From contig WBXJ01000031.1 of the NCBI GenBank assembly GCA_008933045.1, positions 1-17,100 of the forward strand: a stretch of 17,100 nucleotides of DNA, read 5' to 3'. A program made the translations under genes and the position numbers. Shown here piece by piece: positions 1-8,300 of the stretch (position 1 is the stretch's first letter; each line of letters begins with the position of its first letter). Origin of the DNA: Verrucomicrobiota bacterium (GTDB lineage Bacteria; Verrucomicrobiota; Verrucomicrobiia; Limisphaerales; SXQI01). Below the pieces are notes generated by a model, which saw only the letters and a list, made by a program, of their open reading frames with translations, had not been told where the DNA came from and did not search any database.

Positions 1-1837
1 AGTCTGCGTTGTAGATTTCGATGTATTCGAGCCGGTTCGAGATTCCTGCCGGATTTTTGGGATGATACATGATCTCGGAAAATACCAATCCCGTCCGGCG
101 ATTACTGGGCCCAATCGGTTCGCCTCGCGGGACATAGGTCCCGATAAGGGTGGAGACCGTATTCCCATAGTTGCGTAATTGGGCTAGCGCGGTTTTTTCT
201 TGCTTGCCCGAGGTCACTGCCAGCCCCACATAAACCACCGTCGGCGTGGTGATGGTGGCGGTGCCCAGTTGCACCCAAGTCTTGCCATCCAGACTTCCGA
301 ACCCAGTGAACGACGAACCGGCTCGACGCAAACGCAGCCAGGTCTGTGGATAATTGACAGGGAACCCTCCTGCCGGTGCAGCGGTCATGGCGTTGGCCCC
401 CAGAGATGCCCTGCTTTCAAAGAACGATCCCACTTGTGGCGAGGCTCCAAAGACACCGGCAAACGCCGCATTGGCTTCGAGTCCGGCTCGTGCCATCAGT
501 CCGGCTTGCACGAACGGGTCGGTCATCGCGACTCGATCCACCCGGACTTGAAGATCAAAATTATTGGTGCGCTTTTCCCAGGCAAATTGAAACTGGTCGG
601 TGCCACCTCCGATATCCCCACCCGCGCCTGCCACGTTGTAGGCTCCCGTTGCGATTCGTTCGATGGAACCTGTTGCGGCCGTTCCAATGGTCTGGGACAC
701 AAACTCCAAAATCAACAGCGTCAAGGATCCGGCAGTGGACATCGTGTTCGGGGTTCGGGCACGATCTTCCAACCCCGCCACCGTGATGGTGTAAGTAGAA
801 CCGAAGGTCATGGGGGTCGTGGTAAGCACCACGGTTTTTGTGTCTGCACCGAAGGCCGCTGCGGTCACCGTTACCCCAGCACTGATCTGGAAGTTACTCA
901 GTTTCGCGAGGCTCGTCGCAGAAATTGCTTCGCTGAATACAAGTTCCAACCCGCTGGCACCGAGGTTAACCCCGGACAACAGCATGGGTGGAGTGACATC
1001 GGGGGTGACGGTTAGTTTCGCTGTTGTCGAATTGGCCGCTCCCAAGCGGTTTGTCATCGAAACACTAAACACCGCGTTATTATCATCCAACGTCACGGGC
1101 CCAAAGGTGTAAGTGCGCGACTTGGCTCCTGAAATTACCACCCCGCCTCGCCTCCATTGATACGCCAAACTATCGAGGTTCTTGACCTTGACAGTGAAGC
1201 TAGCGTTCTGGCCTTCCACCACCGTGGTGTTGCTGGGGTTTTCTACAATCTGGGGTGGAGTGAACGAGGTTCCGAATGGCAGAAGGTAACTGTTGGGGAT
1301 CGGACCTTCATCCACACCATCCGGCCTGAGCCAACGCACTGCCAAATTATCCCCGCCGCCGCCTTCCTTCTGTAACGCCTCAATATAATAATTGTCACCT
1401 GCCACTAGGGTGATGGGGACCGATTGTTGGTTGGCTTCTTTTGTCCATTCTCTCGAACTCGTCCAAGCGCCTACCCAGGAAATTAGACGACAATTCACCG
1501 GGTCCGAATCGGTGCTCAAATAAAGACTACTCCCGTCGTCGCTCGCGATCCAGAACGTGTATTTTCCACTGACCGGTGGAGTGATATAACCGCGCATCCG
1601 TTGGCCGTAGTTATCCTCCACATCGCTTGGAGCTTCGAACCCCGTCAGAACAATATTCGTCGTCGTCGGGTTATTGGGAAAGGCGGGGCTATTCGTCAAA
1701 TCTGCGACCGAGCCACCACCGATCCCTGAGAAGACCTCCCTCAATATCCCGTGCTCTTGTGCGCGAACCAAACCAGACCCCATAAATAACACCGCAACAA
1801 TCGCGTGAACCCACCGTTTGAAAGTAAGAACCATCAT
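1..1837 (-). CDS. Secreted multidomain PA14 / Ig-like / lamin-tail protein, 3' end missing
   Basis: I translated this frame directly: it is open for 612 codons from ATG-ATG at 1837 to the left edge, so the C-terminus is missing. Residues 1-26 form a signal peptide (basic MMVLTFKRW, hydrophobic core, VRA before Q27). A PA14-like sugar-binding region follows at about 60-188 (GYITPPVSGKYTFWIASDDG, later VRWLRPDG). Then come an Ig-like domain (about 193-278, YQWRRGG), a bacterial Ig/SbsA-like domain (about 281-378, LVFSEAIS), a lectin-like beta-sandwich region similar to DUF1349 (about 380-558, WLRLRRAGSSFTGFGSLDGK) and the start of a lamin-tail domain (from about 582, LVFSEIMYHP, EYIEIYN). Family knowledge suggests an exported carbohydrate- or matrix-binding surface protein; proteins of this layout often continue into a CotH-like domain, but that part is not visible. 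No Shine-Dalgarno sequence precedes the start. The exact ligand is unknown. Confidence 0.88.
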   Translation of the reverse strand, partial: MMVLTFKRWVHAIVAVLFMGSGLVRAQEHGILREVFSGIGGGSVADLTNSPAFPNNPTTTNIVLTGFEAPSDVEDNYGQRMRGYITPPVSGKYTFWIASDDGSSLYLSTDSDPVNCRLISWVGAWTSSREWTKEANQQSVPITLVAGDNYYIEALQKEGGGGDNLAVRWLRPDGVDEGPIPNSYLLPFGTSFTPPQIVENPSNTTVVEGQNASFTVKVKNLDSLAYQWRRGGVVISGAKSRTYTFGPVTLDDNNAVFSVSMTNRLGAANSTTAKLTVTPDVTPPMLLSGVNLGASGLELVFSEAISATSLAKLSNFQISAGVTVTAAAFGADTKTVVLTTTPMTFGSTYTITVAGLEDRARTPNTMSTAGSLTLLILEFVSQTIGTAATGSIERIATGAYNVAGAGGDIGGGTDQFQFAWEKRTNNFDLQVRVDRVAMTDPFVQAGLMARAGLEANAAFAGVFGASPQVGSFFESRASLGANAMTAAPAGGFPVNYPQTWLRLRRAGSSFTGFGSLDGKTWVQLGTATITTPTVVYVGLAVTSGKQEKTALAQLRNYGNTVSTLIGTYVPRGEPIGPSNRRTGLVFSEIMYHPKNPAGISNRLEYIEIYNAD

Positions 1838-1847
1838 AAATTTGGAG

Positions 1848-1853
1848 ACTATA
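1848..1853 (-). promoter_or_regulatory. Possible -10 box of the secreted multidomain gene
   Basis: On the minus strand TATAGT (5 of 6 to TATAAT) ends 10 nt before the first ATG at 1837. No convincing -35 hexamer is found at 16-18 nt. If used, the leader would be only about 4 nt long. Confidence 0.3.
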
Positions 1854-1932
1854 CCGAAATAAGAGCAGAATCGAAGCCAAGTGTCCCGCCGAAAGCTAAG
1901 GAAAAATCGCAACACCAAAACTCATTTTTCGG

Positions 1933-1960
1933 TTGTGTTCAAGAGGACTTCCGCTAAGAT
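1933..1960 (+). promoter_or_regulatory. Candidate promoter of the pseudopilin gene
   Basis: TTGTGT (1933-1938) and TAAGAT (1955-1960) are separated by 16 nt, each matching the sigma70 consensus at 4 of 6 positions. The -10 box ends 6 nt before the GTG start, so transcription could begin at the start codon itself. The AGAGG at 1942-1946 lies about 20 nt upstream of GTG, too far for a ribosome binding site. Confidence 0.35.
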
Positions 1961-1966
1961 TGGTAT

Positions 1967-2770
1967 GTGAATACCCTCGGAAATCGGCTTCGCCGCGCCA
2001 ACCCCGCTTTCACCTTGATCGAGCTTCTGGTGGTCATCGCGATTATCGCCATCCTTGCCGGTTTGCTCCTTCCTGTGCTGAGTAAAGCTAAAGAGAAGGC
2101 CAAGACGGTTTATTGCCTCAATAACCTCAAACAGATCGGTTACTTGCTTCAGTTTTATACGGATGATAATAATGATTACTTTCCGGGCCACCGCCTGATG
2201 ATGGCTAATAAACTTCCGCTCGCCGATGATTGGTGGGGAAATTATCTCGCTCCTTACTCCAAGGGCAATTCCAACATCTTCCATTGTCCCGTGTTAGTGA
2301 GCAGCCGGAGTCAATACTTTCCCAACTTCAAATGGAGTTGGAGCCCCGCCGTTTACGCGGGCGATCGAGTGGGGTATGGGTGCAACACATTCTTTCTTTT
2401 CTCCGATCCTCCCTATGCTCGCGGCGTCGCTTCCGGCCCGGGCGGGCTGATCAACCCCGGCCGATTCAAGCGCAGCAGTGTCAAAGCTCCTGTCCAAAAC
2501 ATGATGATTGGCGATTCCGAGGGGTATTACAGCATGAGCCTCTGGTGGCCCGCTTCCGTCATGGACGGTTCCAACCCGGCCTTTGAAGGGATCGCCACAC
2601 GGCATGGCAACACCAAGGTTCGAGGTAAAAACGCCCAAGATACCCGAGGCGTCGTCGTTTTCGTCGATTCCCACTCCGAAGCCCGCAAAGACAAAGACAT
2701 CAACCCTCCCTCTAACGGCAGCCTCGTCAACGTCCGCTACTGGGATCCCGAACTCAAATACAACCAATAA
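1967..2770 (+). CDS. Type II secretion / type IV pilin-like pseudopilin
   Basis: The 267-residue product has a short basic leader (MNTLGNRLRRANPA) followed by FTLIELLVVIAIIAILAG, the class III prepilin signal: cleavage before Phe15, N-methylation, and Glu at position +5 of the mature protein. The hydrophobic helix both anchors it in the inner membrane and packs in the pseudopilus. Residue -1 is Ala rather than the usual Gly. The body follows the pattern of the large PVC pseudopilin family: SKAKEKAKTVYCLNNLKQIG, a DDNNDYFPGH segment, and a C-terminal RHGN...GVVVFVDSHSE block that corresponds to the H-x-DGH motif with Ser in place of Gly. The start is GTG at 1967; an in-frame TAA at 1955 excludes an earlier one, and the ATG at 1965 is out of frame. 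No secretion machinery genes are adjacent, as is usual for these dispersed genes, so the specific role is unknown. Confidence 0.92.
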   Translation: MNTLGNRLRRANPAFTLIELLVVIAIIAILAGLLLPVLSKAKEKAKTVYCLNNLKQIGYLLQFYTDDNNDYFPGHRLMMANKLPLADDWWGNYLAPYSKGNSNIFHCPVLVSSRSQYFPNFKWSWSPAVYAGDRVGYGCNTFFLFSDPPYARGVASGPGGLINPGRFKRSSVKAPVQNMMIGDSEGYYSMSLWWPASVMDGSNPAFEGIATRHGNTKVRGKNAQDTRGVVVFVDSHSEARKDKDINPPSNGSLVNVRYWDPELKYNQ

Positions 2771-2826
2771 ACCCACCCAGTCTTCCCCGTCCTGACTCGC
2801 TGGGATGTCGGGGGGGTGTGGTTTTT
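2769..2826 (+). terminator. Candidate terminator after the pseudopilin gene
   Basis: AAACCCACCC (2769-2778) can pair with GGGTGTGGTTT (2814-2824) with one bulged base, and an inner CCCAG/CTGGG pair (2776-2780 with 2800-2804) is an alternative. TTTTT (2822-2826) and a T-rich stretch follow. The loop is long, so this is a weak intrinsic terminator candidate lying between convergent genes. Confidence 0.35.
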
Positions 2827-2851
2827 CTTGTTTCGTTTTGCTTAACTGCCA

Positions 2852-2875
2852 CGTCGCGACGAATCGTGAATTCGT
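2852..2875 (-). terminator. Hairpin directly after the ilvE stop codon
   Basis: ACGAAT (2859-2864) and ATTCGT (2870-2875) form a 6-bp stem with a 5-nt loop immediately downstream of the ilvE TAA, overlapping the 10-bp palindrome CGTCGCGACG (2852-2861). No T-run follows on the minus strand, so it may be an end-of-transcript or mRNA-stabilising hairpin rather than a classical terminator. Confidence 0.25.
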
Positions 2876-3778
2876 TTATTTCGTGGTTCTGCTTTTTTGC
2901 CGAGTGATGGGGAAAATGGGTTCGCCGGAGCTGTGGACGAGTTGTTGGTAGCGTTGGACGACTTCACGGGTGATGGGGCCTGGGGTTCCTGTGCCGATGA
3001 TGCGGCCATCGACTTTGACGACGGGGACGACTTCGGCTCCTGTGCCTGTTAGGAAGCATTCGTCGGCGTTGAAGACGTCGTAGCGGGTGAGGTTTGGTTC
3101 CAACACTTCCAAGCCCATGGAACGGGCGATTTCGATGCCGACGTTGCGAGTGATGCCGTAAAGCGCACCTGCGCTGAGGGGAGGGGTGAGCAGTTGGCGG
3201 CCTTTAACTAGGAAGAGGTTGTCTCCGGTGCATTCCGCAACGTAGCCTTCGGAGTTGAGCATGATGGCCTCTTCACAACCGCCGTTGTTGGCCTCAATTT
3301 TGGCAAGGATATTGTTGAGGTAATTCAGGGATTTGATGGCCGGATTGAGTGCGCTGTGGAGGTTGCGCGTCGTAGGGACGGTAATGATTGTCAGTCCTTT
3401 GTCGTAGTATTCCGGGGGGTAAAGCTGGATTTTATCGGCGATGATGATGACGGACGGATGTTTGCACTTGTTCGGGTTGAGTCCAAGCGTGCCGACCCCA
3501 CGTGTGACGACGAGGCGGATGTAGCCTTCGCTCAGTCGGTTGCGGCGGCAGGTCTCGATGGTGGCCTTCATGAACTGCTCATGAGTCAAGGGGAGGGTGA
3601 GCAGGATGGCTTTGGCGGAGTAGAACAAGCGGTCGACATGTTCCTTGAGCCGGAACACGCGTCCGTTGTAAGCCCGGATGCCTTCAAAGATTCCGTCTCC
3701 GTAAAGCAGGCCGTGGTCGAACACCGACACTTTGGCGTTTTTCTCTTCGCAGAATTTTCCGTCGAGGTAAATTTTCAT
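2876..3778 (-). CDS. ilvE: Branched-chain amino acid aminotransferase
   Basis: This is a 300-residue fold-type IV PLP enzyme that exchanges amino groups between glutamate and the 2-oxo acids of valine, leucine and isoleucine in the cytoplasm. Visible family marks are the N-terminal VSVFDHGLLYGDGIFEGIRAYNG (residues about 18-39), RLKEHVDRL, the probable PLP-binding lysine K149 in AIKSLNYLNNILAK, EECTGDNLF-type motif (E182 to F189, here AECTGDNLF) and FLTGTGAEVVPV (242-253). Length matches the short bacterial/archaeal IlvE type. The C-terminal tail ITRQKSRTTK is basic and not part of the fold. It is the last gene of the minus-strand block, 49 nt after lpxI. D-amino acid aminotransferase and aminodeoxychorismate lyase are related alternatives, but the motifs fit IlvE best. 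The ATG start has no clear Shine-Dalgarno sequence. Confidence 0.93.
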   Translation of the reverse strand: MKIYLDGKFCEEKNAKVSVFDHGLLYGDGIFEGIRAYNGRVFRLKEHVDRLFYSAKAILLTLPLTHEQFMKATIETCRRNRLSEGYIRLVVTRGVGTLGLNPNKCKHPSVIIIADKIQLYPPEYYDKGLTIITVPTTRNLHSALNPAIKSLNYLNNILAKIEANNGGCEEAIMLNSEGYVAECTGDNLFLVKGRQLLTPPLSAGALYGITRNVGIEIARSMGLEVLEPNLTRYDVFNADECFLTGTGAEVVPVVKVDGRIIGTGTPGPITREVVQRYQQLVHSSGEPIFPITRQKSRTTK

Positions 3779-3827
3779 AACAGTAACGAGCCTACATTAG
3801 GGCACGGGGCTAAAGTCGCAAAACTTT

Positions 3828-4712
3828 TTAAGGGGAATCGGCTGATCTCGGTACTGAGATAAGGCTGATTTTGGACTCGCGGCAAATCTGGTCCACGGCA
3901 GGACGATCTAGGAGGATGGTGCGGTCGGATTCGAACGCGAGAAGGTGGATGCCGGCTTGGGCACAGACTTGAAGGGTGCGCTCTCCCACGCAGGGAAGGT
4001 CGAAGCGGAGATCGTGGTTGGGTTTCGAGACTTTGACCGCGATTGCACCACCCTTTTTTCCCGCGAGTTCACCGCCCCGTTGCAGGCATCGGTCGGTGCC
4101 TTCAAAACCTTCCACCGCTAGGACAGTGCCGGACTTGACGACCACGCTTTGACCGATCTCGAGGCGAGAGATTTCTTTGGCAATTGAAAAGCCAAACTGT
4201 ACATCGGCCAATTGTCCCGAGGTGACGCTGGGGCCGAGGGCGAACCCGGTTGGTGGCATGCTCGGTTTCAACCACGGCAGCGCGGTGATCAGTTCAACTC
4301 CGTCCTTGAGGAGTTCCTCGCCGATCGCAGTAAACACGGTGTGTGCGTTGCGTTCTTTCAAACGCAGGAGCACTCCCACGGATCGGAGGTCAGGACGAAG
4401 ATCAAAAAGGTTGGGCGGTGCAACTTGCCCGGCCATGATGCAATGACGCACGCCATGGGTGGTAAAGGCTTTGATTAATTTTGAAAGCTGGCCCACTTGA
4501 GTCCAGATGATCTCGTCTACCTCGTTGGCCAAGGCGGGATCGGTCTCGTTTTCGAACGCAACAGCGACGATTTTTTTGATGCCCGAACGACGGGCCTCTG
4601 CGGCGCAGAGCAGGGGCAAGGATCGGCTGCCTGCGATGATACCCAACGCCGTCAGGCCCGAGGGCGGTTCGGTGGACCAGAGGTTCGGTAAGTTGGAGGC
4701 GGGATGATCCAC
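3828..4712 (-). CDS. lpxI: UDP-2,3-diacylglucosamine pyrophosphatase LpxI (DUF1009)
   Basis: The 294-residue product has the LpxI family layout: LGIIAGSRSLPLL at about 23-35, CIMAGQVAPPNLFD, VVKSGTVLAVEGFEGTDRCL (about 190-210), then KPNHDLRFDLPCVGERT, which holds the conserved acidic residues assigned to catalysis in the family. LpxI hydrolyses UDP-2,3-diacylglucosamine to lipid X and UMP, the fourth step of lipid A synthesis, and replaces LpxH in many non-gammaproteobacteria. The gene therefore supports an outer membrane containing lipid A. I chose the GTG start at 4712, 12 nt after the trpF stop. It gives about 20 residues before the family's usual first strand, so a later start (for example TTG just before GIIAG) is possible. 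No ribosome binding site is seen at either. It belongs to the block with pyc, trpF and ilvE. Confidence 0.92.
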   Translation of the reverse strand: MDHPASNLPNLWSTEPPSGLTALGIIAGSRSLPLLCAAEARRSGIKKIVAVAFENETDPALANEVDEIIWTQVGQLSKLIKAFTTHGVRHCIMAGQVAPPNLFDLRPDLRSVGVLLRLKERNAHTVFTAIGEELLKDGVELITALPWLKPSMPPTGFALGPSVTSGQLADVQFGFSIAKEISRLEIGQSVVVKSGTVLAVEGFEGTDRCLQRGGELAGKKGGAIAVKVSKPNHDLRFDLPCVGERTLQVCAQAGIHLLAFESDRTILLDRPAVDQICRESKISLISVPRSADSP

Positions 4713-4724
4713 GAGCGTCGGGGG

Positions 4725-5354
4725 TTAGGTCAAGTAGGCGTGGTGCGCGGCTTGGATGAAGGCATTGATTTTGTCGTGATCCTTGATGCCAGGAGCCGAC
4801 TCCACGCCACTGGAAACATCTAGGGCATAGGGGTTCACTTGACACACGGCTTGTGCGGCGTTCTCTGATGTCAACCCTCCCGCGAGGAAGATGGGGCGAC
4901 CCAGAGTGCGGGCCTGTTCGGCGAGCTCCCAATGAAAGCAGGTGCCCGTGCCGCCGCTTTGGCCGGGGACATAACTATCGAGCAACCAAGCTTCCGTAGG
5001 ATAGTGACTGAGCAAGGCGAGCGAGGAGGCGTCTTGGATCCGGAAGGCTTTTACGACGGGGACTGTAAACTGGCGGCAGAACTCGGGAGTTTCGACACCG
5101 TGGAGTTGCACCGCTGTTAAACCGCATTGCTGGATGGCGGATTGAATCGTGGCAGCAGGCGCATCTACAAATACTCCAACGCGAGCGAGCAGCGGTGGCA
5201 TGGCAACCGAGATGAGAGCAGCCTCCCGAGGAGCGATGTAACGAGGGCTTTTCTCATAAAAGATAAAACCGATGGCGTCTGCCCCCAGACCCGCAGCGGC
5301 TTGGGCATCCTCAAGGCGGGTAATCCCACAAATTTTGATTCGGACCGGTGGCAT
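4725..5354 (-). CDS. trpF: Phosphoribosylanthranilate isomerase
   Basis: A 209-residue (beta/alpha)8 enzyme of tryptophan synthesis that converts N-(5-phosphoribosyl)anthranilate to the 1-deoxyribulose form by an Amadori rearrangement. The N-terminal KICGIT carries the catalytic cysteine (C9), LLDSYVPGQSGGTGTCFHW carries the general acid D126 and the phosphate-binding glycine loop, and LAGGLTSEN (157-165) plus LDVSSGVESAPGIKD (178-192) complete the phosphate site. The length is full. It starts 10 nt after the pyc stop and ends 12 nt before the lpxI start, so it is very probably cotranscribed with both. No other trp gene is in the window, so trpF here is separated from at least its immediate pathway partners, which is common outside enterobacteria. 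Confidence 0.95.
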   Translation of the reverse strand: MPPVRIKICGITRLEDAQAAAGLGADAIGFIFYEKSPRYIAPREAALISVAMPPLLARVGVFVDAPAATIQSAIQQCGLTAVQLHGVETPEFCRQFTVPVVKAFRIQDASSLALLSHYPTEAWLLDSYVPGQSGGTGTCFHWELAEQARTLGRPIFLAGGLTSENAAQAVCQVNPYALDVSSGVESAPGIKDHDKINAFIQAAHHAYLT

Positions 5355-5364
5355 TGGAGTCGGG

Positions 5365-8300
5365 CTAAGGCACGATGGGATCGAGGGTGAGGATCAAATC
5401 TTTGGCGTCCAAGGAGTCGCCTGCTTTGATCACGATTTCATGCACGATCCCATCACAGGGTGCGTAGAGGGTGGTCTGCATTTTCATGGCCTCGAGGGTG
5501 ACTAGTTTGTCGCCCTTGGTGACCTTGGTCTTGACGCTGACGGAGAGTCCAGTGATGAGGCCAGGAATCGGCGCACCCACATGCAAAATATTATCGGGGT
5601 CGGCCTTGAGACGACTCTTGACTTTAGTTTGGATGGATTGATCGAAAATCGTGACCTCGCGCGGCATGCCGTTTACTTCGAAGGAAATAATCCGCGAACC
5701 ATCTTTGTCGGGATTGCCGATGTTGATGAGTTTAAGGAACAACGTTTTTCCCTCCTCAATATCGACGGAAATTTCTTCGCCGGGTTTGAGACCGTAAAAA
5801 AACGCGTAGGTCGGGAGCACAGAAACGCCACCGTAATCGCGGTCAGATTTGCAGTAATCCGCGAAGACCACCGGATACATCAAGGAACTGAAGACGTCAT
5901 CCTCGGTTGCATCCCGTTTCAGTTTGAGGGTGAGTTCAGCACGGGTCTTATTAAAGTTCAAGGGGGCCATCGATTCACCCGGACGTCCCTCCAAGGCTTT
6001 GCGTTTGCCCAACACCACGTCTTGCAACGCTTTGGGCCAACCGCCCATCGGTTGGCCAAGGCCACCGGAAAGCATATCAATTACGGATTCAGGAAAGGTC
6101 GTCCCCGGTTCTAGATTGACCACGTCGGCAGGTCTAATGCCGCGAGTGATCAGGAACATCGTCATATCACCCACCACCTTGCTGGAGGGGGTCACCTTGA
6201 CGATATCGCCGAAGAGTTGGTTGACTTCGGCATAGCACCGAGCGATCTCGGGCCAACGATTGCCCAATCCCATGCTGGCGGCTTGCTCTTTGAGGTTGGT
6301 GTATTGCCCCCCCGGCATCTCATGGAGGTAGACTTCTGCACTGCCACTTTTAGGCGATGTATCAAACGGAGCGTAGAGCACGCGCACCTGCTCCCAATAA
6401 TCGGAAAACTCGTTTAAGGTGTCCAAATCGAGCCGAGTATCGCGTGGCGTGTTCTGTAAAGCGGCCACGACGGAGTTGAGATTAGGCTGACTGGTGGAAC
6501 CGGACATCGATGCCAGAGCTAGATCGACGATGTCCACCTTGGCATCGCAGGCTTGGAGAATTGAAGCCGCGTTGATGCCGCTCGTGTCGTGAGTATGAAA
6601 ATGGATGGGGATCCCGACCTCATCCTTCAAAGCTTTGACAAGTTGATGAGCCGCATAGGGTCTGCAAAGTCCCGCCATATCCTTGATGGCCAAAATGTGC
6701 GCCCCCATCTTTTCCAATTCCTTGGCCATCTTAACGTAATACTTCAAGGAGTACTTAGTGCGCTTGGGATCCAAGATATCGCCGGTGTAACACAGGGCAG
6801 CTTCACAAATCGCGTGGGTTTCTTGCACTGCCTCCATCGCCACGGTGAGGTTTGGTAGATAATTTAAGGAGTCGAAAATTCGGAAAATATCGATGCCTTG
6901 AGCCGCAGAATGTTTCACAAATCCTGCGACTACGTTATCCGGATAATTGGAATAACCTACGGCATTGGAACCCCGAAATAACATCTGAAAACAAATGTTG
7001 GGTATTCGTTGCCGGAGCAAACGCAGGCGTTGCCAAGGATCCTCGCGCAGGAATCTCATGGCGGTGTCGAATGTGGCACCGCCCCACATTTCAAGGCTGA
7101 AGAGTTGTGGCGTGCGCCGTGCCACAGCATCCGCCGCAGCAAGCATGTCGAGCGTCCGTACGCGGGTAGCGAGCAGCGATTGGTGCGCATCACGAAAAGT
7201 CGTGTCGGTGATCAATAACCGTTTTTGTTTGCCTATCCATTCCGCAAACTTCTTGGGTCCCAACTCGAGCAGGAGTTGGCGAGTGCCCGGGGGCGGCACT
7301 ATTTTTTGATCATAACTGGGGGCCGTTAACGTGGGTGCCGAGTTCTTAAAATGGAAGCCTTTAGCTTGAGGATTACCGTTGACGATGACTTCGCCAAGAA
7401 ATGAAAGTAATTTGGTTGCTCGATCCCGCTTGGCTTTAAACGTCAGTAATTCTGGCGTCGTGTCGATCATCGTGGTCGTCGCCAGTCCTGATCGAAATTT
7501 ATCGTTTGCGATGACGTTTTCGATGAAAGGGATGTTGGTTTTTACCCCTCGAATGCGGAACTCGCGCAGAGCACGATCCATCCGTTGCAGTGCGTTCGGA
7601 AAGTCGCGTCCGGACGCAGTTACTTTGACGAGCAACGAATCATAAAACGGCGTGATGACACTGCCCGCCTCCCCCATCCCACCATCCAAGCGAATGCCGA
7701 AGCCCGCAGCCGAACGATAGGTCAGAATGCGCCCGTAATTGGGAGTAAATTTGTTTTCAGGATCCTCCGTTGTGATCCGCGCCTGCACCGCGTAGCCGGT
7801 GCGTGGGATGTTTTCCTGAGAGGGGAGATCGATCTCAGGGCCCTGCAATGAACGGCCTTGAGCCACGAGGATCTGTGAGCGAACCAAATCAATCCCCGTG
7901 ATGACCTCAGTCACTGTGTGTTCGACCTGAATACGCGGGTTCATTTCGATGAAGAACCACTCGTTCGTATCTAGATTGAGTAAGAACTCGACCGTGCCTG
8001 CGTTGTCGTAATTGATCGCACAAGAAAGCTTGAGCGCGGCTTCACACAACGCCTCACGCACCTTGGGATCGAGTCCGAAGGAGGGAGCAATCTCGACGAC
8101 TTTTTGATGCCGACGTTGCACCGAACAATCGCGCTCGTGCAGATGAAGGACGTGGCCATGTCGATCGCCGAGAATCTGAACTTCGATATGTTTGGCGCGT
8201 GGAATATATTTTTCGAGAAACACGGAAGCATTCCCGAACGATCGCTCCGCCTCACCCTGAGCTTCATCGAGCAGGTTCGCTAGATCCGACGATTTTTCTA

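Noticed and set aside
200..1015. 271-residue plus-strand open frame, with several others (354-551, 376-786, 810-1112)
   Set aside because: All are antisense to the 612-codon minus-strand secreted protein, which shows a signal peptide and recognisable domains; the plus-strand products are Arg/Gly/His-rich with no motif.
2294..2776. 160-residue minus-strand frame, and 1922-2284 (120 residues)
   Set aside because: Both are antisense to the pseudopilin, which has clear family motifs across its length.
3779..3827. Promoter for ilvE in the 49-nt gap after lpxI
   Set aside because: The best pair (TTGCGA and TAATGT, 16-nt spacer) matches only 4 and 3 of 6 positions.
3356..3862. 168-residue plus-strand frame
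   Set aside because: Antisense to ilvE, Asp/Val-rich as expected from complementing a GC-biased coding frame, no motif.
4402..4932. 176-residue minus-strand frame overlapping lpxI and trpF
   Set aside because: It runs in another frame over two well-supported genes and has an Arg/Pro-rich composition.
5581..6114. 177-residue plus-strand frame inside pyc
   Set aside because: Antisense to the intact pyruvate carboxylase gene; no motif.
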